This document shows positions 9,251-17,890 of a DNA stretch of 64,000 bases, one piece after another. This stretch comes from CAYJII01 sp964370225. Lineage in GTDB: Bacteria > Bacillota > Clostridia > Oscillospirales > Ruminococcaceae. The DNA lies in the NCBI GenBank assembly GCA_964370225.1, contig CAYJII010000001.1, positions 171,332-235,331 of the forward strand, in the 5' to 3' direction. A program made the translations under genes and the position numbers. How positions within the stretch are numbered: position 1 is the first letter of the stretch; every line of letters begins with the position of its first letter. The notes beneath the pieces were generated by a model, which had not been told where the DNA came from, did not search any database, and saw nothing but the letters and a program-made list of their open reading frames with translations.

Positions 9251-9357
9251 ATATAGTGCACGTAATATACGTGCACTATATTTACAATCTTTACGATTGT
9301 ATTCCTTGCTCCGTTTTCATATTCGGGGCCAACAGTCCAGAAGGAGGTGCTTTATAA
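9251..9357 (+). promoter_or_regulatory. rpsF leader with a 14-bp inverted repeat at the transcription start
   Basis: A perfect inverted repeat (arms 9251-9264 and 9268-9281, loop of three bases) begins right after the -10 box and spans the expected start site. It may be an operator or a 5' hairpin of the transcript. Further on, a GC-richer stretch (9308-9340, CCGTTTTC...CGGGGCC) precedes the AAGGAGG ribosome-binding site. Autoregulatory leaders binding the S6:S18 complex are known ahead of rpsF in many bacteria; whether this leader belongs to that family needs a covariance-model search. Confidence 0.5.
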
Positions 9358-9657
9358 ATGGCTAAACTACAACAAGCTTATGAATCTGTATTGGTTCTTA
9401 GCACAAAATTAGGTGAAGAGGGTATCAAAGAAACTATCGAAAAGTTTTCTAACATGATTTCCACAAGTGCAACACTTGATTCTGTAGACGAGTGGGGCAA
9501 ACGCAGACTAGCGTATGCTATCAACTACGAAACAGAAGGTTACTATGTTTTGATTAACTTCACAAGTAATCCTGATTTCCCAGCTGAGCTTGATCGTGTG
9601 TACAAAATTACTGAAGGTATTCTACGTACAATGATTATTGCTAAAGTTGAAGAGTAA
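9358..9657 (+). CDS. rpsF: 30S ribosomal protein S6
   Basis: 99 residues, normal length. YESVLVLSTKLGEEGIKETIEKF and VDEWGKRRLAYAINYETEGYYVLINF are the S6 core with the conserved WGKRRLAY motif. S6 pairs with S18 on the platform of the small subunit. It is first in the conserved rpsF-ssb-rpsR operon, 14 bases before ssb, behind a strong AAGGAGG site. Confidence 0.98.
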   Translation: MAKLQQAYESVLVLSTKLGEEGIKETIEKFSNMISTSATLDSVDEWGKRRLAYAINYETEGYYVLINFTSNPDFPAELDRVYKITEGILRTMIIAKVEE

Positions 9658-9671
9658 GGAGTGATTACGCT

Positions 9672-10133
9672 ATGTTAAACAAAGTAATTTTAATGGGTAG
9701 ACTTACTGCAAACCCTGAGCTTCGTCAAACTCCAAATGGAGTAAGCGTTGCGACTTTTTCTCTCGCTGTTGAGAGAAATTATTCCCCCCAAGGTGGGCAA
9801 AGAGCAACTGATTTTATTAATATAGTTGCTTGGAGAAATACTGCTGATTTTGTTAGCAGATATTTTGCAAAAGGCCAACTTGTAGCGGTGGAAGGGTCAA
9901 TTCAAACCCGTAGTTATGATGACAAAAACGGCAACAAGCGCACTGCGTTTGAAGTTGTTGTTGACCAAGCATATTTTGCTGAGTCAAAGCGTGATACTCA
10001 AAGAAGCGATTCAAACAACAATTTCCCAATCCCGAACGAAATCAACGAACCTCAAAAAGGTACAAGCTTTTCTATCGGTGATATCGGAGATTATGAGGAA
10101 ATCGATACTGATGATGGTGATTTACCGTTTTAA
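9672..10133 (+). CDS. ssb: Single-stranded DNA-binding protein
   Basis: 153 residues. The N-terminal OB fold (MLNKVILMGRLTANPELRQT...FSLAVERNY...DFINIVAWRNTADFV) is canonical, followed by a polar flexible linker and the acidic C-terminal tip EIDTDDGDLPF that binds replication and repair partners. SSB coats single-stranded DNA at forks and repair sites. Its position between rpsF and rpsR is the standard one in Firmicutes. Confidence 0.98.
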   Translation: MLNKVILMGRLTANPELRQTPNGVSVATFSLAVERNYSPQGGQRATDFINIVAWRNTADFVSRYFAKGQLVAVEGSIQTRSYDDKNGNKRTAFEVVVDQAYFAESKRDTQRSDSNNNFPIPNEINEPQKGTSFSIGDIGDYEEIDTDDGDLPF

Positions 10134-10163
10134 TCGAAATTTGTGTTAAGGAGGAAACAACTA

Positions 10164-10421
10164 ATGGAAAACAACAGAGAAAGAAGCGAACGTCCAAACC
10201 GTGGACAAAAACGTCCTCGCAAAAAAGTTTGTGCTTTTTGTGTGGATAAAGCAACACATATAGATTACAAAGACGTTTCAAAATTAAGAAGATTCTTGTC
10301 TGAAAGAGGCAAAATCGTTCCTAGAAGAGTTACAGGAACTTGTGCTCGTCACCAAAGAGCATTAACTACTGCTATCAAACGTTCAAGACACGTTGCTCTA
10401 CTACCTTATATTAACGACTAA
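10164..10421 (+). CDS. rpsR: 30S ribosomal protein S18
   Basis: ATG 10164 follows AAGGAGG at 10148-10154; an in-frame earlier codon at 10143 would overlap this site. 85 residues, with RRKVCAFC-type N-terminal core (KKVCAFCVDKATHIDYKDV) and KIVPRRVTGTCARHQRALTTAIKRSR typical of S18. Two cysteines (CAFC) resemble the zinc-ribbon type seen in many Firmicutes, with a further Cys at TGTC. It is the last gene of the operon, followed by a strong terminator. Confidence 0.98.
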   Translation: MENNRERSERPNRGQKRPRKKVCAFCVDKATHIDYKDVSKLRRFLSERGKIVPRRVTGTCARHQRALTTAIKRSRHVALLPYIND

Positions 10422-10440
10422 TCTTATATTGCAATGATAT

Positions 10441-10480
10441 AAACGACAAAGGTTTTGCCTTTGTCGTTTTTTATTTTTTT
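10441..10480 (+). terminator. Intrinsic terminator of rpsF-ssb-rpsR
   Basis: Twelve-base-pair stem (10441-10452 with 10458-10469), loop TTTTG, followed by a T-rich run to 10480. Confidence 0.92.
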
Positions 10481-10486
10481 ATAAAG

Positions 10487-10527
10487 CAACAAAGACACTA
10501 GAAGTAATACTTCTAATGTCTTTGTTG
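10487..10527 (-). terminator. Hairpin downstream of carB, probable terminator
   Basis: An 11-bp outer stem (10487-10497 with 10117-type complement at 10517-10527) and an inner stem TAGAAG/CTTCTA form a long dyad 39 bases past the carB stop. It faces the rpsR terminator, so the two converging operons each have their own hairpin. Confidence 0.65.
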
Positions 10528-10565
10528 TCTTTTATCTTAGGTCGGGATTATCATAATAATGTCGC

Positions 10566-13500
10566 TTATATTTTTGTGATATCTACTAGCTCGATGTCAT
10601 CCACAGTTTTGTCCATGGCGATACAGTCCGCAACTGCTTTTGCAGTGTCAAGCGACGTTAAGCAAACAATGCCGCGCTCGATAGCCATACGTCTAATTTT
10701 AACCGAGTCACGCGCTGGAATGCGCCCTTTTGCAGACGTGGATAAAACGTAGTTTACTGTGCCATTGTTTATCAGCTCTAGCGTAGAATTTGGCTTATCT
10801 TCTCCAATTTTTGACGCTACTGATGTTGGTATCATGTTATTATTTAGCTTATTAGCAGTGCCCGCAGTAGCATAGATGTCAAAGCCTAATTCCATGTATT
10901 TGTCTGCAATTTCAACGACTTCTGATTTATCTGCATCTCTAACTGTGATTAGTATTTTACCATCATTAGAAATTCTATGCCCAGCAGCGATTAAGCCTTT
11001 AAGCAGTGCCTCTGGGAAAGTTTTTGCGATACCCAAAACTTCACCAGTCGACTTCATTTCAGGGCCTAATTGGTTGTCAACACCATGCAGTTTCTCAAAG
11101 CTAAACACTGGAACTTTTACCGCAACATAGTCTGCTTTTGGGCAAAGTCCGCTTTTGAAGCCCATGTCTTTAAGCTTATGTCCCATGATAACTTTTGTAG
11201 CAATATCTACCATAGAAATTCCAGTTACCTTGCTTATATATGGCACCGTTCTCGATGAGCGTGGGTTAACTTCGATAACATAAACTTTGTTGTCGTAGAT
11301 AACATACTGAATATTCACTAGCCCCGAAACTTTAAGCGCAAGGCTAAGTCTTCTTGTATATTCGATGATTTGGTCGATTAGTGCATCAGAAATTGTCTGC
11401 GATGGGTAAACAGATATTGAGTCACCAGAGTGAACCCCTGCTCTCTCGATATGCTCCATAATTCCTGGGATAACAAAATCTTCGCCGTCGCAGATTGCGT
11501 CAACTTCGACTTCAATTCCCATCATGTACTTATCAACTAGCACAGGATTTTCAAGTTTCGAGCGAGTAATAATGTCCATATACTCCTCGATGTCTGATTT
11601 TGAGTGCGCAATAATCATATTTTGTCCGCCAAGCACGTACGATGGTCTCAGCAGTACAGGATATCCTAAAGTTTCCGCCATCAGTAGCGCTTCTCTAGCA
11701 GTGTAGACTGTGCCACCTTGCGGACGAGGAATATCACAAATTTCTAGCAGTTTATCGAAGCGCTCTCTGTCTTCTGACGCATCAACGCTGTCTGCTTGTG
11801 TGCCCAGAATTTTAACTCCAAGCTCATCAAGGTAATTTGCGAGTGATATTGCAGTTTGTCCACCAAATTGCACGACAACCCCATATGGTTTTTCCGTGTC
11901 GATGATGTTTTTTACATCCTCTTTTGTCAGTGGGTCGAAGTATAGTCTGTCACCTGTGTCAAAGTCAGTGGAAACTGTCTCAGGATTGTTGTTGCAGATT
12001 ACAGCCTCATATCCAAGCTCTTTCAGCGCCCACACACAGTGAACACAGCAGTAGTCAAACTCGATACCTTGCCCTATTCTGATAGGTCCCGAGCCGAAAA
12101 CGATAACTCGTTTTTTTCCCGAATTTAGGTTTTCGATGAATTCTTTCGCTTCGTTTTGCTCATCGTATGTTGAATAGAAATATGGTGTTTGTGCAGCAAA
12201 TTCACCCGCACAAGTATCAACCATTTTATATGAAGCACTGATTGCTTGCGGAATTTCTTTTCCGCTAATGCGCTTGATTGTGGAGTCTAGGTATCCCATT
12301 TTTTTCGCAAACTCATATTTCATTTGGTTGAGCTCACCATCAGCAAGCCATTTTTCCAGCTCAACTAAGTTTTTTAGCTTGCCCAAAAACCACTCGTCAA
12401 CCATTGTGATTTCATGTATTTCATCAATCGAAACGCCTCTTTTGAGCGCTTCAAATATGCAAAACAACCTCTCGTCATCTGGCATATGTAATTGCTTTTT
12501 AACTTCTGCATCCGTCATTTTCATAAATTTCGGCATATTCATCGTGTCAAGTTTTAACTCAACTCCGCGCACCGCTTTCATAAGCGCTTCCTCAAAGCTC
12601 ACACCGATGCTCATAACCTCGCCTGTCGCTTTCATTTGTGTTCCTAGTTTGCGACTAGCGTACACAAATTTATCAAATGGCCATTTTGGGAATTTTACAA
12701 CTATATAGTCAAGTGCTGGCTCAAAACAAGCATAAGTCTTGCCAGTAACCGCATTGATGATTTCGTCCAAAGTATATCCGATTGCTATTTTTGCCGCAAC
12801 CTTAGCTATAGGGTATCCTGTCGCTTTTGACGCTAGTGCAGATGAGCGAGATACCCTAGGGTTAACCTCGATTACCGCATACTCAAAAGTTTCTGGGTGT
12901 AATGCAAACTGACAGTTACATCCCCCCTCTATTTTAAGCTCACTGATGATGTTTAGTGATGCAGTTCTAAGCATTTGGTACTCTTTGTCACTAAGCGTTA
13001 CAGCAGGCGCAACAACGATACTGTCACCTGTGTGGATACCAACAGGGTCGAAGTTTTCCATGCTACAAACTGTGATAACATTATCTTTGCTATCTCTTAT
13101 AACTTCAAACTCGACTTCTTTCCAACCAGAGATACATTTTTCAATCAAAACTTGTGTAATCGGGGAAAGCCTTAGTCCATTGCGACAAATTTCGTTTAGC
13201 TCGACTTCATCTTGAGCGATACCGCCACCTGAACCACCCAATGTGAACGCAGGACGCACAATAACAGGGTAATCGATAACCTTCGCAAAATCCAATGCAT
13301 CCTCTACTGTAGTAACTACTTTTGAAGGAATACATGGCTCGCCAATTGCTTCCATTGTGTCTTTGAATATCTGTCTATCCTCAGCTTTGTCGATAGTTTC
13401 AGGGTTTGCTCCCAAAAGCATAACTCCTTGCTCTTCCAAAAAGCCTTCTTTAGCTAGTTGCATTGACAGAGTTAGACCTGTTTGCCCACCTAAAGTAGAA

Positions 13501-13760
13501 AGCAAACTATCTGGTTTTTCCATTTTAATAATTCTTTTTATAACATCTAAGTTCAGCGGTTCTATATAAATTTTGTCCGCCATTGTTTTATCTGTCATGA
13601 TTGTCGCTGGGTTTGAGTTTATCAAAACAACCTCAAGTCCCTCTTCTTTTAGCGCGCGACACGCCTGTGTACCGGCATAGTCAAATTCTGCCGCCTGTCC
13701 TATAACAATAGGCCCTGAACCTATAACAAGTATCTTCTTTAAATCTTTTCTTAACGGCAT
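10566..13760 (-). CDS. carB: Carbamoyl-phosphate synthase large subunit
   Basis: 1,064 residues, full length. It uses ammonia channelled from CarA with bicarbonate and two ATP to make carbamoyl phosphate. Two homologous ATP-grasp halves are visible: KILVIGSGPIVIGQAAEFDYAGTQACRAL at the N-terminus and VIVFGSGPIRIGQGIEFDYCCVH around residue 550. VIEVNPRVSRSSALASKATGYPIAKVAAK and VIEVNPRSSRTVPYISKVTGI are the catalytic loops. The C-terminal ~130 residues form the MGS-like allosteric domain (ITVRDADKSEVVEIADKYMELGFDIYATAGT). The ATG abuts the carA stop codon with no spacer, and its ribosome-binding site AAGGAGG lies inside the end of carA, which indicates translational coupling. Last gene of the pyr operon. 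Confidence 0.98.
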   Translation of the reverse strand: MPLRKDLKKILVIGSGPIVIGQAAEFDYAGTQACRALKEEGLEVVLINSNPATIMTDKTMADKIYIEPLNLDVIKRIIKMEKPDSLLSTLGGQTGLTLSMQLAKEGFLEEQGVMLLGANPETIDKAEDRQIFKDTMEAIGEPCIPSKVVTTVEDALDFAKVIDYPVIVRPAFTLGGSGGGIAQDEVELNEICRNGLRLSPITQVLIEKCISGWKEVEFEVIRDSKDNVITVCSMENFDPVGIHTGDSIVVAPAVTLSDKEYQMLRTASLNIISELKIEGGCNCQFALHPETFEYAVIEVNPRVSRSSALASKATGYPIAKVAAKIAIGYTLDEIINAVTGKTYACFEPALDYIVVKFPKWPFDKFVYASRKLGTQMKATGEVMSIGVSFEEALMKAVRGVELKLDTMNMPKFMKMTDAEVKKQLHMPDDERLFCIFEALKRGVSIDEIHEITMVDEWFLGKLKNLVELEKWLADGELNQMKYEFAKKMGYLDSTIKRISGKEIPQAISASYKMVDTCAGEFAAQTPYFYSTYDEQNEAKEFIENLNSGKKRVIVFGSGPIRIGQGIEFDYCCVHCVWALKELGYEAVICNNNPETVSTDFDTGDRLYFDPLTKEDVKNIIDTEKPYGVVVQFGGQTAISLANYLDELGVKILGTQADSVDASEDRERFDKLLEICDIPRPQGGTVYTAREALLMAETLGYPVLLRPSYVLGGQNMIIAHSKSDIEEYMDIITRSKLENPVLVDKYMMGIEVEVDAICDGEDFVIPGIMEHIERAGVHSGDSISVYPSQTISDALIDQIIEYTRRLSLALKVSGLVNIQYVIYDNKVYVIEVNPRSSRTVPYISKVTGISMVDIATKVIMGHKLKDMGFKSGLCPKADYVAVKVPVFSFEKLHGVDNQLGPEMKSTGEVLGIAKTFPEALLKGLIAAGHRISNDGKILITVRDADKSEVVEIADKYMELGFDIYATAGTANKLNNNMIPTSVASKIGEDKPNSTLELINNGTVNYVLSTSAKGRIPARDSVKIRRMAIERGIVCLTSLDTAKAVADCIAMDKTVDDIELVDITKI

Positions 13761-14864
13761 CTATTTAACCTCCTTATGCTTGTCCATTAAACCTGTGAAC
13801 TCGTCGAATAAATACGCAGTGTCCTGTGGACCTCCACACGCTTCTGGATGGAACTGAACTGTAAAAGCAGGTATATGTGTGTATCTTACACCCTCACAGC
13901 TTTGGTCATTAGCATTAACATGGCTAACTTTACCCAGCGATTTATCAAGACTTTCGTTTAACACAGCGTAACCGTGGTTTTGGCTTGTTACGAAAGTTTT
14001 GTCGATATCAAGGTCGATTACAGGTTGGTTTGCACCCCTGTGACCATATTTTAGTTTTTGTGTTTTTGCGCCATTAGCAAGAGCTAGAAGTTGGTGTCCT
14101 AAGCAAATCCCGAATATAGGAATACCCAGTTTCATCACCGCTTTTAAGTTTTCGATTATCTCAACATTTTCACTTGGATCACCAGGTCCGTTTGAGAGCA
14201 TAATCCCGTCTAAATTCATTTTGCTTATTTCGTCAGCAGTCGTATCATGAGGGATTATCGTAACTTGACAACCTCTTTTTACAAGCTCTTTTCTGATGTT
14301 GTGTTTATACCCAAAGTCGTAAAGCGCGACATTATACTTGTAGTTTTCACATTCGAATTTTTGTGCACTGTCAGTCGATACGCTTTTAACTGCATTTTTT
14401 ACTGTAAACTCAGCTAGTTTCGCTTTCACTTCAGCTTCATCTAAATTATCTTCGGTGCTGATAATTCCGTTCATAACGCCACTTTCTCTGATGATTTTAG
14501 TGAGCGCCCTTGTATCGATGCCGCAAATTCCGACAACATTTTGCGATTGCAAAAAGTCGTTTATATCTCCCTCACATCTAAAGTTTGATGGAAGTGCGCA
14601 CCATTCTCTAACAATATAACCCGACAGGTAGCATTTATCAGACTCTTTATCAAAGGAGTTTACCCCATAATTCCCGATAAGGGGGAATGTTTGGGTTACG
14701 ATTTGCCCAAAATAACTTGGGTCAGTCAAAGTTTCCTCATAACCCGTCATGCCCGTTGCGAACACGATTTCTCCTATTACAGTGCCTTCTTTACCCATGC
14801 TATAGCCAGAAAATTTCATTCCGTTAGCAAGATAAAGATAAGCCTTCTTTACACCATTTTCCAT
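13761..14864 (-). CDS. carA: Carbamoyl-phosphate synthase small (glutaminase) subunit
   Basis: 367 residues. The N-terminal CPSase_sm domain (LYLANGMKFSGYSMGKEGTVIGEIVFATGMTGYEETLTDPSY) is followed by a class I glutamine amidotransferase domain. FGICLGHQLLALANGA contains the nucleophilic Cys, and VQFHPEACGGP supplies the catalytic His/Glu. It releases ammonia from glutamine for CarB. It directly precedes carB and follows pyrF by 15 bases. Being in the PyrR-controlled operon suggests this copy serves pyrimidine synthesis. Confidence 0.98.
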   Translation of the reverse strand: MENGVKKAYLYLANGMKFSGYSMGKEGTVIGEIVFATGMTGYEETLTDPSYFGQIVTQTFPLIGNYGVNSFDKESDKCYLSGYIVREWCALPSNFRCEGDINDFLQSQNVVGICGIDTRALTKIIRESGVMNGIISTEDNLDEAEVKAKLAEFTVKNAVKSVSTDSAQKFECENYKYNVALYDFGYKHNIRKELVKRGCQVTIIPHDTTADEISKMNLDGIMLSNGPGDPSENVEIIENLKAVMKLGIPIFGICLGHQLLALANGAKTQKLKYGHRGANQPVIDLDIDKTFVTSQNHGYAVLNESLDKSLGKVSHVNANDQSCEGVRYTHIPAFTVQFHPEACGGPQDTAYLFDEFTGLMDKHKEVK

Positions 14865-14879
14865 ATTTTTTCTCCCATT

Positions 14880-15803
14880 CTACTTAGCGTTTACTGCGCC
14901 CATTATATCTTTAGTCATTCTAATCGCTTCACGTCTTGCTGCTTTTGCAAAATCTTTTTCATCGCAATTTTCTTTTTTATAAGCGCACATTATCGCTCTT
15001 GAAGAATTGACGATTGCACCAATCCCGTTTTTGTCAAACGCTTTTGCTACATCTTCTGCCGCTCCACCTTGCGCGCCATATCCTGGCACTAGAAAGAATG
15101 TTTGTGGCATTTTTTCACGCAAAGTTTCAAGCTGTTCTGGATATGTCGCGCCAACTACTGCACCAACTGCAGAGTAGCCGTATTTGCCCACAGTTTCCTC
15201 GCCCCATTTTTCGCACATTTGTCCCATTAATTCGTATACCGGCATTTCGCCGATGAATTTGTCTTGTAGTTCACCCGACGCTGGATTTGATGTTTTTACT
15301 AGCACAAAAATGCTTCTATCAAATTTTTTGCACACATCCAAAAGTGGATTTACCGTATCGCTTCCCATGTATCCATTTACAGTTAGTGAGTCCGAGTTAA
15401 ACGGAGCTATGCTTTCTCCCTCTATATCAACTTTGCCCATATGTCCTGCTGCGTATGCTTCCATAGTAGGACCGATGTCATTTCTTTTTCCATCAGTAAT
15501 TACATACATGCCTTTTTCTTTTGCGTACTGGATAGTTTTGTACAGAGTTTTTACTCCGTGATAACCATACATTTCATAGTATGCACATTGCGGTTTTACA
15601 GCTGGTACTACATCACAAAGCTCATCGATTAACGCTTTGTTAAACTCAAGTATCGCTTTTGCCGCTGCTTTTAACTTGTCATCATATTTTTTAAAAGCTT
15701 TCTCTTTTATAAATTCAGGTATAAATTCAAGTTTCGCATCTAGCCCCGCTACAACAGGACTGCCAGTGCTTTTTATCTTTTTAATCAGTAAATCCATGGA
15801 CAT
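14880..15803 (-). CDS. pyrF: Orotidine 5'-phosphate decarboxylase (type 2)
   Basis: 307 residues, the longer type 2 form of the family. It converts OMP to UMP. The catalytic K-D charge network is seen in VITDGKRNDIGPTMEAYA, and VLVKTSNPASGELQD and FLVPGYGAQGG are the conserved phosphate-binding parts. The start MSMDLLIKKI follows AAAGGAG. It is third in the pyr operon, 12 bases downstream of pyrC. Confidence 0.96.
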   Translation of the reverse strand: MSMDLLIKKIKSTGSPVVAGLDAKLEFIPEFIKEKAFKKYDDKLKAAAKAILEFNKALIDELCDVVPAVKPQCAYYEMYGYHGVKTLYKTIQYAKEKGMYVITDGKRNDIGPTMEAYAAGHMGKVDIEGESIAPFNSDSLTVNGYMGSDTVNPLLDVCKKFDRSIFVLVKTSNPASGELQDKFIGEMPVYELMGQMCEKWGEETVGKYGYSAVGAVVGATYPEQLETLREKMPQTFFLVPGYGAQGGAAEDVAKAFDKNGIGAIVNSSRAIMCAYKKENCDEKDFAKAARREAIRMTKDIMGAVNAK

Positions 15804-15815
15804 ATATAAACTCCT

Positions 15816-17090
15816 TTATTTCTTATCTTCAAAAACTTTGTTGCCATCTACGAATGTATATTTAACTTTTCCTAAAAGTTTTTTCCCTTTAAATATATAG
15901 TTTTTAGAGCGTGATGCCAATTTATTCGGATCGACTATCCATTCTTCGCTCAAATTTGCTATTGTGATATCTGCTTTTCCGCCAATTTTTAGTGCTCCAG
16001 CATCAATCCCAAGTAGTTTTGCAGGGTTTGATGACATAAGCTCAATCAACTTGTTTAGGCTGATATGCCCCGCCTCAACTAAGTATGTGTATGACGCTGC
16101 AAATGAAGTGTCCATTCCAACTACTCCGTTTGGCGCGTTGATAAAATCTCTTTTTTCATCTGGAGTATGGGGTGCGTGGTCTGTTACGATACAGTCAAAC
16201 GTTCCGTCTTTCACCCCTTCTATGATTGCCGCTAAATCTTCGCTCTCTCTAAGCGGAGGATTCATGCGGTAGTCTGCATCCATTTTAAATATTTCGTCCT
16301 CAGTGAATACGAAGTATTGTGGGCAAGTTTCAGCTGTTACATTAGTTCCGTTTTTCTTAGCTGTGCGCACAATATCAGTCGAAAGTCTTGTAGAAACATG
16401 CGCTATATGCACTGCAGAATTGCTTGTTTTCGCTAACACTACTTCCCTTGCAGTTATGCTATCCTCGCTACTACGATGCATCCCTTTTAGCTTTAACTCT
16501 TTTGAAACTTTTCCTGTGTTTACAATTCCGTCTGCTACGATATCTAAATCCTCGCAATGCGAAATCAGTGGGAAGCCAAGTTTTTTTGTCCATTTTAACG
16601 CTTTTGTAAGTAACGCAGCATTTTTAACTGGTTTGCCGTCGTCACTCATTGCGATAACGCCTGCATTTTTAAGCTTATGGAAGTCCGAAAGCTCTCCACC
16701 GTCTAAGTTTTTTGTTATCGCACCACAGATGTATATTTTAGGCTTTGAATCTTTCGCTTTTTTATTAATATAATCAACAACTTTTTCGTTGTCTATAATT
16801 GGGTTTGTATTCGGCATACAAAGCAGAGATGTTATCCCACCTGCAACAGCTGAGTTGCCCCCTGTTATAATGTCCTCTTTGTGGATAAAACCTGGGTCAC
16901 GCAAATGCACGTGCATGTCAACAAGCCCTGGGAAAACATGCAACCCGCTCGCATCGATAACGCTATCGACGCTCTCGCTTATGTTTTCTTCCATTTTTAC
17001 GATTATCTCGTTTTCTATCAATATATCGCATACTCCCTCAAAATCCTCTGCTGGATTTACGATATAACCATTTTTAATTAATATACGCAT
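15816..17090 (-). CDS. pyrC: Dihydroorotase, class I
   Basis: Start chosen at ATG 17090 (MRILIKNGYIVNPAEDFEGV) with AAAGGA upstream; another ATG at 17117 overlaps the pyrR stop (ATGA) and would add nine residues. 424 residues. The zinc ligands are visible in DMHVHLRDPG and in the later SHCED, HIAHVS and IVTDHAPHTPDEK motifs, typical of a catalytically complete class I enzyme that cyclises carbamoyl aspartate. It is the second gene of the operon after pyrR. No aspartate carbamoyltransferase gene is present in this operon. Confidence 0.96.
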   Translation of the reverse strand: MRILIKNGYIVNPAEDFEGVCDILIENEIIVKMEENISESVDSVIDASGLHVFPGLVDMHVHLRDPGFIHKEDIITGGNSAVAGGITSLLCMPNTNPIIDNEKVVDYINKKAKDSKPKIYICGAITKNLDGGELSDFHKLKNAGVIAMSDDGKPVKNAALLTKALKWTKKLGFPLISHCEDLDIVADGIVNTGKVSKELKLKGMHRSSEDSITAREVVLAKTSNSAVHIAHVSTRLSTDIVRTAKKNGTNVTAETCPQYFVFTEDEIFKMDADYRMNPPLRESEDLAAIIEGVKDGTFDCIVTDHAPHTPDEKRDFINAPNGVVGMDTSFAASYTYLVEAGHISLNKLIELMSSNPAKLLGIDAGALKIGGKADITIANLSEEWIVDPNKLASRSKNYIFKGKKLLGKVKYTFVDGNKVFEDKK

Positions 17091-17113
17091 GAGATCTTGT
17101 CCTTTCACTGAAA

Positions 17114-17629
17114 TCATATGAGTAAAACTTTGCTTTCGTTTTCTTCAACTATAACTTTTACGCTCTCGCTTTTTGATGTTGGCAGATTTTTTCCGACAAA
17201 ATCTGCTCTAATCGGAAGCTCCCTATGCCCTCTGTCAATGAGCACTGCAAGCTTTATCGCTTTAGGTCTCCCTTTGTGCATGATAGCATCAATCGCACTG
17301 CGCACGCTTCTTCCCGTGTACATAACATCATCGACTAGCACCACCGTTTTCCCCTCAATCTCAAAATTAATTTCAGAGATATCCTTATGCGTCTGGCTTA
17401 CTTTAATGTCGTCGCGAAACATCGTGATATCAAGCAGTCCTACTGAGATTTTTTGTGACTCAACAGCTGAAATTTTCTCTCCAATTTTTTTGGCTAAGTT
17501 TTTACCGCCTGATAAAATCCCTAGTATCACCAAGTCTTTTGCGCCTTTGTTGTACTCGATTATCTCGTAAGATATTCTCGTAATCGCCCTGTTCACCGCA
17601 TTTTCATCCAAAATTATTTTCTCTTGCAA
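17114..17629 (-). CDS. pyrR: PyrR bifunctional attenuation regulator / uracil phosphoribosyltransferase
   Basis: The TTG at 17629 lies eight bases after GGAGG; the longer frame from 17650 would contain the ribosome-binding site, so the product is about 171 residues beginning MQEKIILDENAVNRAITRIS. It has the PRPP-binding loop VVLVDDVMYTGRSVRSAIDAI and the RGHRELPIRADFVGKNLPTS stretch typical of PyrR. It binds the pyr leader RNA when UMP is high and promotes termination. The matching RNA element is directly upstream, so the system is self-consistent. Confidence 0.97.
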   Translation of the reverse strand: MQEKIILDENAVNRAITRISYEIIEYNKGAKDLVILGILSGGKNLAKKIGEKISAVESQKISVGLLDITMFRDDIKVSQTHKDISEINFEIEGKTVVLVDDVMYTGRSVRSAIDAIMHKGRPKAIKLAVLIDRGHRELPIRADFVGKNLPTSKSESVKVIVEENESKVLLI

Positions 17630-17646
17630 AAATTTCACCTCCAAAC

Positions 17647-17686
17647 ACAAAAAACCGATAAACCACCCTAAGACAGTTTATCGGTT
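17647..17686 (-). terminator. Attenuator terminator of the pyr operon
   Basis: Eleven-base-pair stem (17653-17663 with 17676-17686), followed on the minus strand by a U run, and placed just ahead of the pyrR ribosome-binding site. It is the expected terminator half of a PyrR attenuator. Confidence 0.9.
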
Positions 17687-17751
17687 ATACGTTAAGTATA
17701 TATTGAGACAGATACTACAATTGTGCCTACTCAGAAAACCACCGTCTTTTT

Positions 17752-17765
17752 AGCCTCACGGGACT
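17752..17765 (-). promoter_or_regulatory. PyrR-binding element (anti-antiterminator loop)
   Basis: The minus strand reads AGTCCCGTGAGGCT, an exact fit to the published PyrR-binding consensus ARUCCNGNGAGGYU. It is flanked by TTTAG/CTAAA, which can close the stem. It lies about 65 bases upstream of the terminator stem. Confidence 0.93.
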
Positions 17766-17806
17766 AAATTAAAGAGTACAGTTTTTTATTTAATTTATTA
17801 CTTATA

Positions 17807-17835
17807 ATTATACATGGTAAAATCAAATTTGTCCA
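17807..17835 (-). promoter_or_regulatory. Promoter of the pyr operon
   Basis: On the minus strand TGGACA (17835-17830) and TATAAT (17812-17807) are separated by 17 bases, about 40 bases upstream of the PyrR-binding element. Confidence 0.75.
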
Positions 17836-17890
17836 TAGGAAAAATGTAAAATATTTATGCAAAAGCAAAAATTCTTTGTTAACAATTCCC

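Noticed and set aside
10566..13760. Several 60-146-residue plus-strand open frames inside carB
   Set aside because: Antisense shadows of a highly conserved gene with no start signals.
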